DNA of 64,000 nt from Leptospira brenneri. GTDB lineage: Bacteria > Spirochaetota > Leptospiria > Leptospirales > Leptospiraceae. The stretch spans positions 62,001 to 126,000 of the forward strand of contig NZ_NPDQ01000001.1 in the NCBI RefSeq assembly GCF_002812125.1, in the 5' to 3' direction. Numbering within the stretch: position 1 is the first letter of the stretch; the number at the start of each line of letters is the position of its first letter. Shown one piece after another: positions 48,733 to 59,390 of this stretch. A program made the translations under genes and the position numbers. The notes under the pieces are model-generated. The model saw only the letters and a program-made list of their open reading frames with translations, made no database searches and was not told where the DNA came from.

Positions 48733-48783
48733 ACTATGAATATCGCCTCGATCCTAACGAAAGATTAGACCGGTTTAAGGAAA

Positions 48784-49893
48784 ATGGAAACAAAAAAATC
48801 ACAAGCTAGAGAATTTAGCTCTCTTTTCCAACTATTCAAAACCCAGACTAGTACCCTTCCTCAATTTTTTGCCTATTCTGGTGAAGACTCCTATGAGTTT
48901 GAACTGATCATCGAACATTACAAAGAAGCACTTTCAAAATCATCAGGGGCTTATGAAATCATTTTGATTGTTTCCGAATCTGGAGAACAGGCAAAACTTT
49001 TTGCAGAATTATTCACTCCGGATATGTTTTATCCAAGAAAGTTAATCATTGTGAAACAGGCCGCCGCCCTTTTTAAACCAATCCTGGATACTAAAGCGAC
49101 ACAAGAATGGAAAGACTTTGCATCCGGATTTCGCAAAAATATTACTTCAGTATCTGATGAAATATTTCTTTTAATTCATTACGATGGAAAAGACATCCCT
49201 CAAAGTTTGGTCCAACTCTTTCAAGGAACCTTAAACTATTATAAAACAAAGTTTCTTTATCCGAGCGATTATCCAAAAGTATTTAAAGAAGTTTGTGACC
49301 AAGAGCAGGTTCATTTTGAACCAAATGCTGCAGATGAATTCATTCATCGAATTCCAGCAAATGTGGGAGCATATCTTAAGAGTGTAAAAAAATTAAAACA
49401 ATACCTCCATCGTTCTAAATTCACAATTGATGATGTAAATTCTGTTTTATTCAGTCAAAATGAACTGAATACCAATGTTCTTGTAGAGACTTTGGTTCAA
49501 AAACGAAAAATAGATTTTTTTAAAGAGTTCACAAAGTTCAACGACCAAAACTCTGAAATACTCAGTTTTTTAACCAGACTCAGTTATAAACTCGATGAAA
49601 TTCGTAAAATCAAAGTCATTCGAGCGCGCCACAACGGCGAAGTTCCCATACCCATTATGGATGAACTTTTAAAAACCGGAAGTTATTCTGATGCTAGAAA
49701 AAATTTTGTGAGAAGGCAATTGATATCTGATTCTGCTTTATTTACAGATAAAGTATTAGATCTGTTTTATGACCAAGTGATTGAAATGAATATCAAATTT
49801 AAATCAGGTCTTCGGGATGAAGAAGGGAGAAATTATTTTTTACAAAAAATTATGCACCTCTTTTCCTTACTTCAAGAAAGGTCTTCCAAATGA
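48784..49893 (+). CDS. holA: DNA polymerase III delta subunit
   Basis: 369 residues with the clamp-loader delta layout. The N-terminal segment is PQFFAYSGEDSYEFELIIEHYKEAL (no ATP-binding site, as expected for delta). The middle is DEFIHRIPANVGAYLKSVKKLKQYL, and the C-terminal collar region includes FLTRLSYKLDEIRKIK. Delta opens the beta clamp made by dnaN at 60-61 kb. The end overlaps the convergent AAA/HTH gene by 22 bases. Confidence 0.85.
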   Translation: METKKSQAREFSSLFQLFKTQTSTLPQFFAYSGEDSYEFELIIEHYKEALSKSSGAYEIILIVSESGEQAKLFAELFTPDMFYPRKLIIVKQAAALFKPILDTKATQEWKDFASGFRKNITSVSDEIFLLIHYDGKDIPQSLVQLFQGTLNYYKTKFLYPSDYPKVFKEVCDQEQVHFEPNAADEFIHRIPANVGAYLKSVKKLKQYLHRSKFTIDDVNSVLFSQNELNTNVLVETLVQKRKIDFFKEFTKFNDQNSEILSFLTRLSYKLDEIRKIKVIRARHNGEVPIPIMDELLKTGSYSDARKNFVRRQLISDSALFTDKVLDLFYDQVIEMNIKFKSGLRDEEGRNYFLQKIMHLFSLLQERSSK

Positions 49894-50759
49894 TATTCGT
49901 GTAATTTGCGATACAAATTTCTTTCAGAAATGCCAAGTAACTTGGCGGCCTTTTCTCTATTTCCTTTTGTATAAATCAAATTTGCCTTGATGATTTCTTT
50001 TTCATAAGTTTCCAAACTGATTCCGGGTTTAACCTCTAATTCACTTAGTTGGTTATCAAAAAAATGAGTCGGAATCTGTTTCCAATGTAGTTGTTTTCCA
50101 GAAGAGAAACCAACCAACGCAAAGATCGTATCTCGTAATTCGGAAAGATTTCTAATAAATGTTTTATTCTTAAAGAAGATAAAAAAATCTTCCTCAATGT
50201 TCGTAATCTTTTTACCGAGTTCTGTATTTGCTTCTTCTATAAATTGAGAAACAAACTGTGGTAATTCAGAAATTCTTTTTTTAAAATTTGGAAGTTCAAA
50301 ACGAAAAGACTTTAATTGATCATAAAACTCGGAATACACATTCTTTTGATTTAGAATTTCAAGTTCATCAGAATGAATTTCCCAGTATAAATATATTTTT
50401 GATTTTTCTTCGTATTTTTCTGATTTCCACCATTGTTGTAATAACAACACCTCTTCAGGTTTTGCCTTTGTAATTCGATCAATTAATATGGTAACAATTT
50501 GTTTTGAAGATTTAATTTTTTCTAAGGAATCAATAAGTGAAAGCGGATAAGAAAAATCCAAACTGATTATAGAATTTGGAGAGACGTTTCTTTGTTCTAA
50601 ACTTCTTTGGATCCAAAAACTTTTTCCAACACCTCTTTCCCCAATGATTAACATTGGTAAATGAGAGTTGGAAGTTTCTATCCATTGGTTGCGAATCTTT
50701 TGTATATCGGATCCGCTACAAATCCATTCTACAGCGGATTTATTTCTTTTTAATGACAC
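49872..50759 (-). CDS. Degenerate AAA domain with Fis-type HTH
   Basis: 295 residues. A P-loop GERGVGKS (40-47) opens an AAA-like domain resembling sigma-54 activators. The Walker B acidic pair is replaced (ILIDRI, Asp94-Arg95) and no GAFTGA sigma-54-contact loop is seen. The C-terminal Fis/HTH_8 motif is intact: KGNREKAAKLLGISERNLYRKL. It is probably a DNA-binding protein that no longer remodels sigma-54 holoenzyme. Its start lies within the end of the upstream von Willebrand-like gene (20-base overlap), indicating coupling. Confidence 0.82.
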   Translation of the reverse strand: MSLKRNKSAVEWICSGSDIQKIRNQWIETSNSHLPMLIIGERGVGKSFWIQRSLEQRNVSPNSIISLDFSYPLSLIDSLEKIKSSKQIVTILIDRITKAKPEEVLLLQQWWKSEKYEEKSKIYLYWEIHSDELEILNQKNVYSEFYDQLKSFRFELPNFKKRISELPQFVSQFIEEANTELGKKITNIEEDFFIFFKNKTFIRNLSELRDTIFALVGFSSGKQLHWKQIPTHFFDNQLSELEVKPGISLETYEKEIIKANLIYTKGNREKAAKLLGISERNLYRKLHEYHLEDLS

Positions 50760-52317
50760 TCACTGTCCCTTGTAGATAACCGTTGAACTCTCTAATCTTA
50801 TTCATATCTAAAAACTTTTTAGCCTGGGAAGGTTTCACCATTAATGTTTTAGGATATGTAGTATTGATCTTTAGAAGGTTTGTCTCCGCCGGTGCATTTT
50901 TAACCCCCCAAGTTGAGAGAGGATCTAAAACAAATGTAGTTTGGATCAAATATTCTTTTCCCTTGGTCACGACTACATCATAAGGTAGTTGAATCCAAAT
51001 AGCTTCGCCTTTTGATTCAACAAGAACCGTTTGAAATCTATCTTTTTCCGTTTGATCAGTATTCGATTCTGTTCGTAATATATATTCCAAATCTGTTTTG
51101 ATTTCTTCTTTTTCCAAAACACGTTTGTCAGAAATCTTTTCATAAGCAAGATAAAGATTATACGGTGTAATTACATCCACAGCTGCACGCACTAGGGATG
51201 CATCGTATTTTTTAACTTGGTTCTGGTTCCAATTGAAAGGCATTGCTAACTCATCTATCGAGGAATAAACATTAAACTGATTTAGGTAAAGGTATTCATA
51301 TCCTTCTGAAGTACCGATCTTCTGGTATTCTGTAATTCCTACCACTCGACTATTACTTGCTTTTCCAATACGTTGTAATTCTCTAATCGTTGTCAGTTCT
51401 GAATGGTTAGGAACCAACAACACTGGTTCAATTTCCATATGCCTTAGATCATTAAGCGCCATAATGATCGACCCAGATTTGTCTTTAGTGTTAGGAGAAA
51501 GAAGTAAAAATAGTTTTCTGGATTCTTTTTTTCCGGAAGCAATTTTTGATCTTAATCCTTGCAAAGCGGATACAATTGATTCCGATTGGTTGTTACCTTG
51601 CCAACCGGTCTCTTCCATTAACTTTTTAATTTCAATATGATCTTTTGTTGGTGGGATCGTAATGGTTTTATCTTTTTTGATAAGAGTCACACCTAAAAAC
51701 AAACCATCTTGGTCATACAAAGAGTTAAGGCTCTTTAAAACATCTTTTTTGTAGTAAGCATAAGAAGAATTAATATCTATGAAAACATTGATTTCATAAT
51801 TAGGAGCTACTTTGTTTTTCTTTTCGTAAAACCTTGGTGGCAAAAATCGGAAACTTTTTTCATTATGTTTTTCATAAGCCAAAACAAAGTTTGAAATAAG
51901 TTTTGATTGGATTGTTTGTCTCGTTTGATTTTTACAATTGAAAATAATTGTTTTTACAAGAATTGGATTTCCGAAATCAATTTGGTCCTGTACTACAAAA
52001 TGCGAATCCCATTCATTACAATAAGAATACAAATCTTGGTCTTTTAGTTCGCCCTCTTCGTTCCACTCTGATTCATTTAATAAATTTTCTACAACCTTTG
52101 GGTCTGTGATTTCAGTAAAAAAATTTCTTTTTAGGTAGTGTCGTGAAAGGCGGGACAACTCAAATCCAGCCTCACGCCTTGTTCCTAGAACCGCTGGAAC
52201 TTCGCCAGAAATATAAGCAGGTAGGATAGAAATTTCTTTCGCAAAAATAAATTCGGGAAAGAACGCAAATATAAGGAGAACCCATAAATAGGGAATTCGG
52301 AATGGTCGGCGAGACAT
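50740..52317 (-). CDS. Exported von Willebrand A-like protein of unknown function
   Basis: 525 residues with a signal peptide (YLWVLLIFAFFPEFIFA). Around residues 200-360 there is an alpha/beta segment that may be a degenerate von Willebrand A domain (INVFIDINSSYAYYK, KLFLLLSPNTKDKSGSIIMAL). The full metal-ion motif DxSxS is not seen. The remainder is beta-rich with no recognised family. The gene is coupled to the downstream AAA/HTH gene and divergent from lipL21. Location is probably periplasmic or outer envelope. Confidence 0.72.
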   Translation of the reverse strand: MSRRPFRIPYLWVLLIFAFFPEFIFAKEISILPAYISGEVPAVLGTRREAGFELSRLSRHYLKRNFFTEITDPKVVENLLNESEWNEEGELKDQDLYSYCNEWDSHFVVQDQIDFGNPILVKTIIFNCKNQTRQTIQSKLISNFVLAYEKHNEKSFRFLPPRFYEKKNKVAPNYEINVFIDINSSYAYYKKDVLKSLNSLYDQDGLFLGVTLIKKDKTITIPPTKDHIEIKKLMEETGWQGNNQSESIVSALQGLRSKIASGKKESRKLFLLLSPNTKDKSGSIIMALNDLRHMEIEPVLLVPNHSELTTIRELQRIGKASNSRVVGITEYQKIGTSEGYEYLYLNQFNVYSSIDELAMPFNWNQNQVKKYDASLVRAAVDVITPYNLYLAYEKISDKRVLEKEEIKTDLEYILRTESNTDQTEKDRFQTVLVESKGEAIWIQLPYDVVVTKGKEYLIQTTFVLDPLSTWGVKNAPAETNLLKINTTYPKTLMVKPSQAKKFLDMNKIREFNGYLQGTVSVIKKK

Positions 52318-52393
52318 AAAATTAAAATCGGTCCACTGAGAGAAAATGTAAATCTTTATCCTACAATCATCCTTCGTTTTCTTTGAGAAAAGA

Positions 52394-52421
52394 TTGACAA
52401 GGGGTTTTTATGGGATCAAAT
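52394..52421 (+). promoter_or_regulatory. Candidate promoter of lipL21
   Basis: A consensus -35 hexamer TTGACA at 52394-52399 is followed after 16 bases by TCAAAT, a weak -10. The AAGGAG ribosome-binding site lies at 52431-52436, before the ATG at 52447. Confidence 0.4.
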
Positions 52422-52446
52422 TCTTCCGAAAAGGAGTAGATTCTTT

Positions 52447-53028
52447 ATGAAGAAATCGCTTATCGTATGTGCCTCTCTAATCGCATTTGTTGTATCTTGC
52501 GGATCCAATGATGGAGGCAGAAGAGACGCTACGACCGTAGGTAAAAATGGTTGGATTTTTGAAGGTTGGGCTTGTGCACCTGATGCAGCTGCTGCAAAAC
52601 GTGGTGAAAGCCCTGCTGAATATTGCAAAGGGAAAGAGAAAGAATTCGATTATCTTTACATGAAATTTTCTGCACGTGCTTCTGACAAAGCAATCAAAGC
52701 TAACTCAGTTGCTATGAAACAATCCACTTGCCGTGAAGCAGCTCGTCTTCAAGTTGCTGGTGATGGTTTGAAAAAAATCTTAGGTGAATACTTAGAACAA
52801 GCTTCAGGTGTATCTGATGGTCAATCCACAGGTTCCGTAATTGTTTCTGAATCAAAAGGTATCATCAAAGGAGTTGGAGTTTATGACTGCTGCTCACTTA
52901 ACAACGATACAGGAATTTGTGCAAATGTTGGCGAACCTGAGACTTGGGAAGAATGTCAGTGTGTTGGATACTTGCGTTATGCGGGTGGACAAAAAGCTCT
53001 TGAAGCAAAAGCAACTGCAGCTCAGTAA
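52447..53028 (+). CDS. lipL21: LipL21-like major outer-membrane lipoprotein
   Basis: 193 residues. The lipobox is FVVSC (Cys18). Resemblance to Leptospira LipL21 from memory of that protein is strong: DATTVGKNGWIFEGWAC, YMKFSARASDKAIK, QSTCREAARLQ, EQASGVSDGQSTGSVIVSES, KGVGVYDCC and EECQCV. LipL21 is an abundant surface or periplasmic-leaflet lipoprotein reported to bind peptidoglycan. Several cysteines are present beyond the lipidated one. Strong ribosome-binding site, good -35 box and its own terminator fit high expression. Confidence 0.9.
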   Translation: MKKSLIVCASLIAFVVSCGSNDGGRRDATTVGKNGWIFEGWACAPDAAAAKRGESPAEYCKGKEKEFDYLYMKFSARASDKAIKANSVAMKQSTCREAARLQVAGDGLKKILGEYLEQASGVSDGQSTGSVIVSESKGIIKGVGVYDCCSLNNDTGICANVGEPETWEECQCVGYLRYAGGQKALEAKATAAQ

Positions 53029-53052
53029 TCTGACTGTTTAAACTTTAACTTC

Positions 53053-53086
53053 AAAAAAAGCCTCCTTTTTCAGGGGGCTTTTTTTT
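53053..53086. terminator. Strong terminator after lipL21
   Basis: A 13-bp stem (AAAAAAAGCC.CC against GG.GGCTTTTTTT, one T-G pair) with a 7-base loop and a T8 tail. The A-run on the other side makes it usable also for the convergent PilZ gene. Confidence 0.88.
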
Positions 53087-53101
53087 GTCCTAATGACAAA
53101 T

Positions 53102-53485
53102 TTACTTTTTTAACTTAGGATCAAAGTAATGTTTATGAATGAATTCTTGAACTACTTTATGTTCTGCTGCAGCTAAAGGTTTAAAGATCACTGAAGTTGT
53201 TTTTCCTGCCGTTCGATGAACCGTTCCAATAATTTCTAATGGATTTTGGTGGAGCGAAAATTGAATCTTTACTTGGTCCCCTTCATAAAAAATAGCAGTT
53301 GTTTGAAAAGCTAGTCCCCCTGTTCCTAAATCAGAAAGATGTCCAGTCACAGGTGTGTTTTTTGATTTTACGAGTTCTACAGTGCAAGGTACATCTAACT
53401 TCACACGTGCATCTTTTCGTTTTTGTTTCACTCCACCGTATTTACTATAACTATCGGAAAATATCGACTGTTTTGAATCTGCCAT
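53102..53485 (-). CDS. PilZ-domain protein
   Basis: 127 residues. The cyclic-di-GMP-binding RxxxR motif is Arg23-Arg27 (RKDAR). The second motif is DLGTGGLAF, in which the usual serine of D/NxSxxG is glycine, so affinity may be reduced. The last part (KVVQEFIHKHYF) is a helix. A c-di-GMP receptor would be a possible partner for the EAL protein at 9.5 kb, but no direct link is seen. Located between lipL21 and dus. Confidence 0.87.
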   Translation of the reverse strand: MADSKQSIFSDSYSKYGGVKQKRKDARVKLDVPCTVELVKSKNTPVTGHLSDLGTGGLAFQTTAIFYEGDQVKIQFSLHQNPLEIIGTVHRTAGKTTSVIFKPLAAAEHKVVQEFIHKHYFDPKLKK

Positions 53486-53496
53486 TTTAACTTCCT

Positions 53497-54510
53497 TTAT
53501 ACGAGACTAACAAACGTTTCACAGTTGATATTCTCGTTTTTTATTTCGCTTGTTTCCAAAAATTTAGAATCTATCTGCACAGATTCTAATCTATCTATAA
53601 ATTGATTCACATTTGTAATGGATAATAATTCTCTTTTGATTTCTTCAGGGAAACCAGTATTTTCTATATATCGTATAAAATGTTTCCGAAAAAGTATCAA
53701 AGCATAATCATCTTCAGACGGATAAAAATCTAACATCAAATTTAAATGTTCGAGAATGATTTCTTTGATCTCTCTCCAAGAAATTTTTTCCTTTGGTGTT
53801 TCCGAGAAAATCCATGGGTTTCCAATGGCCTTGCGACCAATAAGAACAAGGTCGACCCCATACTTTTTTTTCTTAACCATTGCTTCAGAAAAACTTGCCA
53901 CATCTCCATTTCCAAAGATAGGAACAGTAGCCTTGGATTTAATCTCGCCAATCGCATTCCAATCGGCAAATCCAGTATATGCCATTGCTTTTGTTCTGCC
54001 ATGAACCGAAATTGCCGATACACCTGATCCTTCTAATACTTTGACTGTTTCTAAGTAGTTTAAGGAATTAGCATCCCATCCGAGACGAATCTTGGCAGTA
54101 ACCGGTAGACCTGTTTTTTTGCGGATTCCTTCGATCATTTCGCCTGCCAAACGAACATTTCGCAAAAGACCTGCTCCTGAGCCGTGATGCGAAACTTTGG
54201 CCACAGAACATCCCATATTCAGATCGATCACATCAGGATTTTTGGAAGCAGCAATTTCTGATGCATTCACAACCGTATCTAAATCGGAACCAAAGATTTG
54301 AAAAAAAATAGGTCTCTCTTTTTCCAAATAACGAAACATATCCAGGGATTTTGTATTTCCCATTAACAACTGTTCTGTGGAGACAAATTCTGTATAAGCA
54401 AAGGCAGAACCAAACCGTCTTGTAATTTGTCTATACGGGCTGTCGGAAATACCAGCCATCGGAGAAAGAACAACGTCACCTTTGATTGTTACATTCCCGA
54501 TGGTAATCAT
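53497..54510 (-). CDS. dus: tRNA-dihydrouridine synthase
   Basis: 337 residues, a TIM-barrel flavoenzyme that reduces uridines in tRNA. Visible are SPMAGISDSPYRQI (N-terminal FMN region), DLNMGCSVAKVSHHGSGAGLL with the active-site cysteine, and SVHGRTKAMAYTG. VPIFGNGDV is also present. Belongs to the DusB-like branch. It is separated from gyrA by 13 bases and is probably co-transcribed with it. Confidence 0.93.
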   Translation of the reverse strand: MITIGNVTIKGDVVLSPMAGISDSPYRQITRRFGSAFAYTEFVSTEQLLMGNTKSLDMFRYLEKERPIFFQIFGSDLDTVVNASEIAASKNPDVIDLNMGCSVAKVSHHGSGAGLLRNVRLAGEMIEGIRKKTGLPVTAKIRLGWDANSLNYLETVKVLEGSGVSAISVHGRTKAMAYTGFADWNAIGEIKSKATVPIFGNGDVASFSEAMVKKKKYGVDLVLIGRKAIGNPWIFSETPKEKISWREIKEIILEHLNLMLDFYPSEDDYALILFRKHFIRYIENTGFPEEIKRELLSITNVNQFIDRLESVQIDSKFLETSEIKNENINCETFVSLV

Positions 54511-54523
54511 ACTTGCTCTCTAA

Positions 54524-57049
54524 TTATTCTGATTCAGTTTCCGAGTCTCGCACAACAGCAAAGTCTTTTACAAAGTCGTCATCCTTTGTGTTTACAACTT
54601 TAACACCCATAGCCGAGCGACCCACCATCGAAATGGTTTTGACTTCCACACGAATTGCCATACCCGATTGAGTGATCACAAGGAGTTCATCTTCTTCTTT
54701 TACAGATGAAATTCCGACTGCGCGTCCATTTTTTTCACCAATTTTTAAATAGGTCATCCCTTTGCCACCACGACCCTTGGTAGAAAATTCTTCAAAATCC
54801 GTTCGTTTTCCAAATCCATTTTCGGAAACGCAGAATAAATTAGTTCCTGGTTCTACTTTGGTGATCCCTGCAATCGCATCGTCATCCTCTAACTTCATCG
54901 CAGTGACACCAGATGCAGTTCTACCTTGTGAGCGGAGTTCATTCAAATTCATTCGTATGGCGAGACCATTTTTACTTCCAATAAATACATCGTAATTATT
55001 TGGATTGGCAATCACATCAATGAGTTCATCTCCATCACGAAGCCCAATCGCAATGATTCCCGATTTTTTAGTATTTGTAAATTCATCCAATTGGATTTTT
55101 TTCACAAACCCTTCTCTTGTCACCATAAGGAGATAAGACTCATCAAAATTTCTAAAAGTAAATAATGATGTAATGATTTCATCCTCATTTAAGTTGATCA
55201 CTGCTTTGAGTGATTTTCCTCGTGCTTCTTTAGAACCAATCGGTAATTCATAGACTTTCATGAGGAAAGCTCGACCTTTGTTCGAGAAAAGCATCAAGTT
55301 GTCATGAGTCATGGCACTACTCAGTTTTTTAACAAAGTCTTCTCGTTTGGTAGAGATTCCTTGTACACCCTTCCCACCGCGTTTTTGACGGCGGAAAGTG
55401 TCCATCGGAAGACGTTTAATAAACATATCCTCCGAAAGTTGAACCACAACTTCTTCATCAGCAATCAAATCTTCTGCATTAAATGTAGAGGACTCTAATG
55501 ATTCTAAACTAATATCTGTTGTGCGATTGTTTCCAAAAGATGTTGCTACTTTACCTAATTCATCACAAATAATTGATTTCACTCGTTCTGGTTTAGCAAG
55601 GATATCTTCCAAATCTGCAATGAGGAGTCGCACTTGTTCTAATTCTTCAATGATCTTCTGTACTTCTAATGAAGTTAAACGTTGTAAACGCATTTCCAAA
55701 ATGGCGTCCGCTTGGATTTCCGAAAGAGAGAAAGTCGCCATGAGGGAGCTTTGCGCTTCTTTTACATCTTTAGAAGCTCGGATGATTCGAATGACTTCAT
55801 CGATATTATCTAATGCAATACGAAGCCCTTCTAAGATATGAGCTCTTTTTTGGGCTTTATCTAAATCAAATTCAGTTCGTTTGACAACAACTTCATTTCT
55901 ATGGTTAGCATAAGCTTTTAGAATTTCTTTTAAAGAAAAGATTTTGGGACGGTTGTCCAAAATCGCAAGCATTGTGATTCCATAACTCACCTGCAACTGT
56001 GTGAGTTTGAAAAGTTGATTCAGAATGACTTGAGCGTTAGCATCTTTTTTGACATGAATCTCAACTCGAATTCCCTTTCTATCAGAAAGATCTAAAATTT
56101 CAGAAATACCTTCTATGATCTTCTCATTCACAAGCTCCCCGATTTTTTCGAGTAAGTTCTTTTTGTTTACTTGGTATGGAATTTCATTAACAACAATGAT
56201 CTCGCGACCCTTGTTATTTTCGATAATTTCTACCTTGGAACGAATTCGAATGGAACCTTTTCCTGTCGCATACGCTTGGTAAAGACCTTCCCCACCGATA
56301 ATCGTTCCCCCCGTAGGGAAATCCGGTCCAGGAATGATTTTCATTAACTCAGGAAGAGTAATATCGGGATTTTGAATGAGGGCTATGACTGCATTGACCG
56401 CTTCTTTTAAGTTATGCGGAGGTATATTGGTCGCCATACCGACGGCAATCCCCGTAGATCCATTCACTAAAATGTTTGGAAAATTAGCAGGTAATACATC
56501 CGGTTGTTGTCTTGTGTCATCAAAGTTTGGCGAAAAACTAACAGTATTTTTTTCAATATCTCTTAGAAGTTCTTCTGCAAGTTTTGTGAGTTTTGCTTCG
56601 GTATAACGATAAGCAGCCGCATTGTCACCATCAACAGATCCAAAGTTACCTTGACCATCGATGAGAATTTCTCGCATAGAGAAAGTTTGAGCCATACGAA
56701 CCATAGTTTCGTATACAGGTGCATCACCGTGCGGGTGGTAGTTACCAATCACTTCCCCTACAATCTTTGCTGATTTTACATAAGGACGATCCGATCTCCA
56801 ACCTCTCTCATTCATCGCATGGAGCACACGTCTGTGAACTGGTTTTAATCCATCACGAACATCAGGAAGAGCACGACCAACAATTACGCTCATCGCATAA
56901 TCAAGGTAAGCTTCCTTCATTTGATCTTCGATTTCAACCGGAATGACCCTCACGCCAGCTTTTAAGGCTCCTGCAACGTCTGGTCTACCGGAAAGATTCA
57001 GTGCTAAGGTTTTGTTTGATTCGTTTTCTTGGCCGTTTTGTTCGGTCAT
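54524..57049 (-). CDS. gyrA: DNA gyrase subunit A
   Basis: 841 residues, full length. The catalytic tyrosine is Tyr149 in AAAYRYTEAKL. The quinolone-pocket region is HPHGDAPVYETMVRMAQ (105-121): the position equal to E. coli Ser83 is Ala110 and that of Asp87 is Glu114. The GyrA-box QKRGGKGVQG, needed for wrapping and supercoiling, is present, followed by the C-terminal beta-pinwheel blades. The gene is 18 bases after gyrB. Confidence 0.98.
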   Translation of the reverse strand: MTEQNGQENESNKTLALNLSGRPDVAGALKAGVRVIPVEIEDQMKEAYLDYAMSVIVGRALPDVRDGLKPVHRRVLHAMNERGWRSDRPYVKSAKIVGEVIGNYHPHGDAPVYETMVRMAQTFSMREILIDGQGNFGSVDGDNAAAYRYTEAKLTKLAEELLRDIEKNTVSFSPNFDDTRQQPDVLPANFPNILVNGSTGIAVGMATNIPPHNLKEAVNAVIALIQNPDITLPELMKIIPGPDFPTGGTIIGGEGLYQAYATGKGSIRIRSKVEIIENNKGREIIVVNEIPYQVNKKNLLEKIGELVNEKIIEGISEILDLSDRKGIRVEIHVKKDANAQVILNQLFKLTQLQVSYGITMLAILDNRPKIFSLKEILKAYANHRNEVVVKRTEFDLDKAQKRAHILEGLRIALDNIDEVIRIIRASKDVKEAQSSLMATFSLSEIQADAILEMRLQRLTSLEVQKIIEELEQVRLLIADLEDILAKPERVKSIICDELGKVATSFGNNRTTDISLESLESSTFNAEDLIADEEVVVQLSEDMFIKRLPMDTFRRQKRGGKGVQGISTKREDFVKKLSSAMTHDNLMLFSNKGRAFLMKVYELPIGSKEARGKSLKAVINLNEDEIITSLFTFRNFDESYLLMVTREGFVKKIQLDEFTNTKKSGIIAIGLRDGDELIDVIANPNNYDVFIGSKNGLAIRMNLNELRSQGRTASGVTAMKLEDDDAIAGITKVEPGTNLFCVSENGFGKRTDFEEFSTKGRGGKGMTYLKIGEKNGRAVGISSVKEEDELLVITQSGMAIRVEVKTISMVGRSAMGVKVVNTKDDDFVKDFAVVRDSETESE

Positions 57050-57067
57050 TTTTTTATCCTAATCCGA

Positions 57068-59017
<1,950 letters not shown>

Positions 59018-59066
59018 CTAGAAAGACCCTCGAAGGGCAAGTGAAATCGGGGGGATTGGGGTGTCT

Positions 59067-59390
59067 TTAAGACCTAGGATTTTGGAATTCGTTCCCTGTT
59101 TTAAAGTAAATTTTTTCCAATAAAACCGGGTTCGTAATTGAGTTTGCCTTAGTCAAAATTTCGGCCTTTTGGAACTCTAATTCTTGCGAAATCATGGAAT
59201 GACGACAAACAACTGTGAGTTTTTTACCATCAATTGATTTTGGGAAACTTTGTTTTCCAAAATACTCCCCTACGATCTCATTCCAACGAAGGCGTATGGT
59301 TTTCAGAATCTGGTCCCGAAAGACAGATTCCCTGTCCATACCGAGTTTTTCTAAACTTTGAAAGAGTTCTGAGAGTTCGACTTTTTTCAT
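59067..59390 (-). CDS. DUF721/DciA-family protein
   Basis: 107 residues. The family pattern RDQILKTIRLRWNEIVGEYFGKQSFPKSI is followed by KKLTVVCRHSMISQELEF. DciA is the ancestral loader of the replicative helicase DnaB in bacteria lacking DnaC. The position between recF and gyrB is the common one for this gene. It overlaps recF by 4 bases. Confidence 0.88.
   Translation of the reverse strand: MKKVELSELFQSLEKLGMDRESVFRDQILKTIRLRWNEIVGEYFGKQSFPKSIDGKKLTVVCRHSMISQELEFQKAEILTKANSITNPVLLEKIYFKTGNEFQNPRS

Noticed and set aside
48546..48809. 87-codon plus-strand frame between maf and holA
   Set aside because: It lies antisense to the small minus-strand protein, has no recognisable family and would run into holA in another frame.
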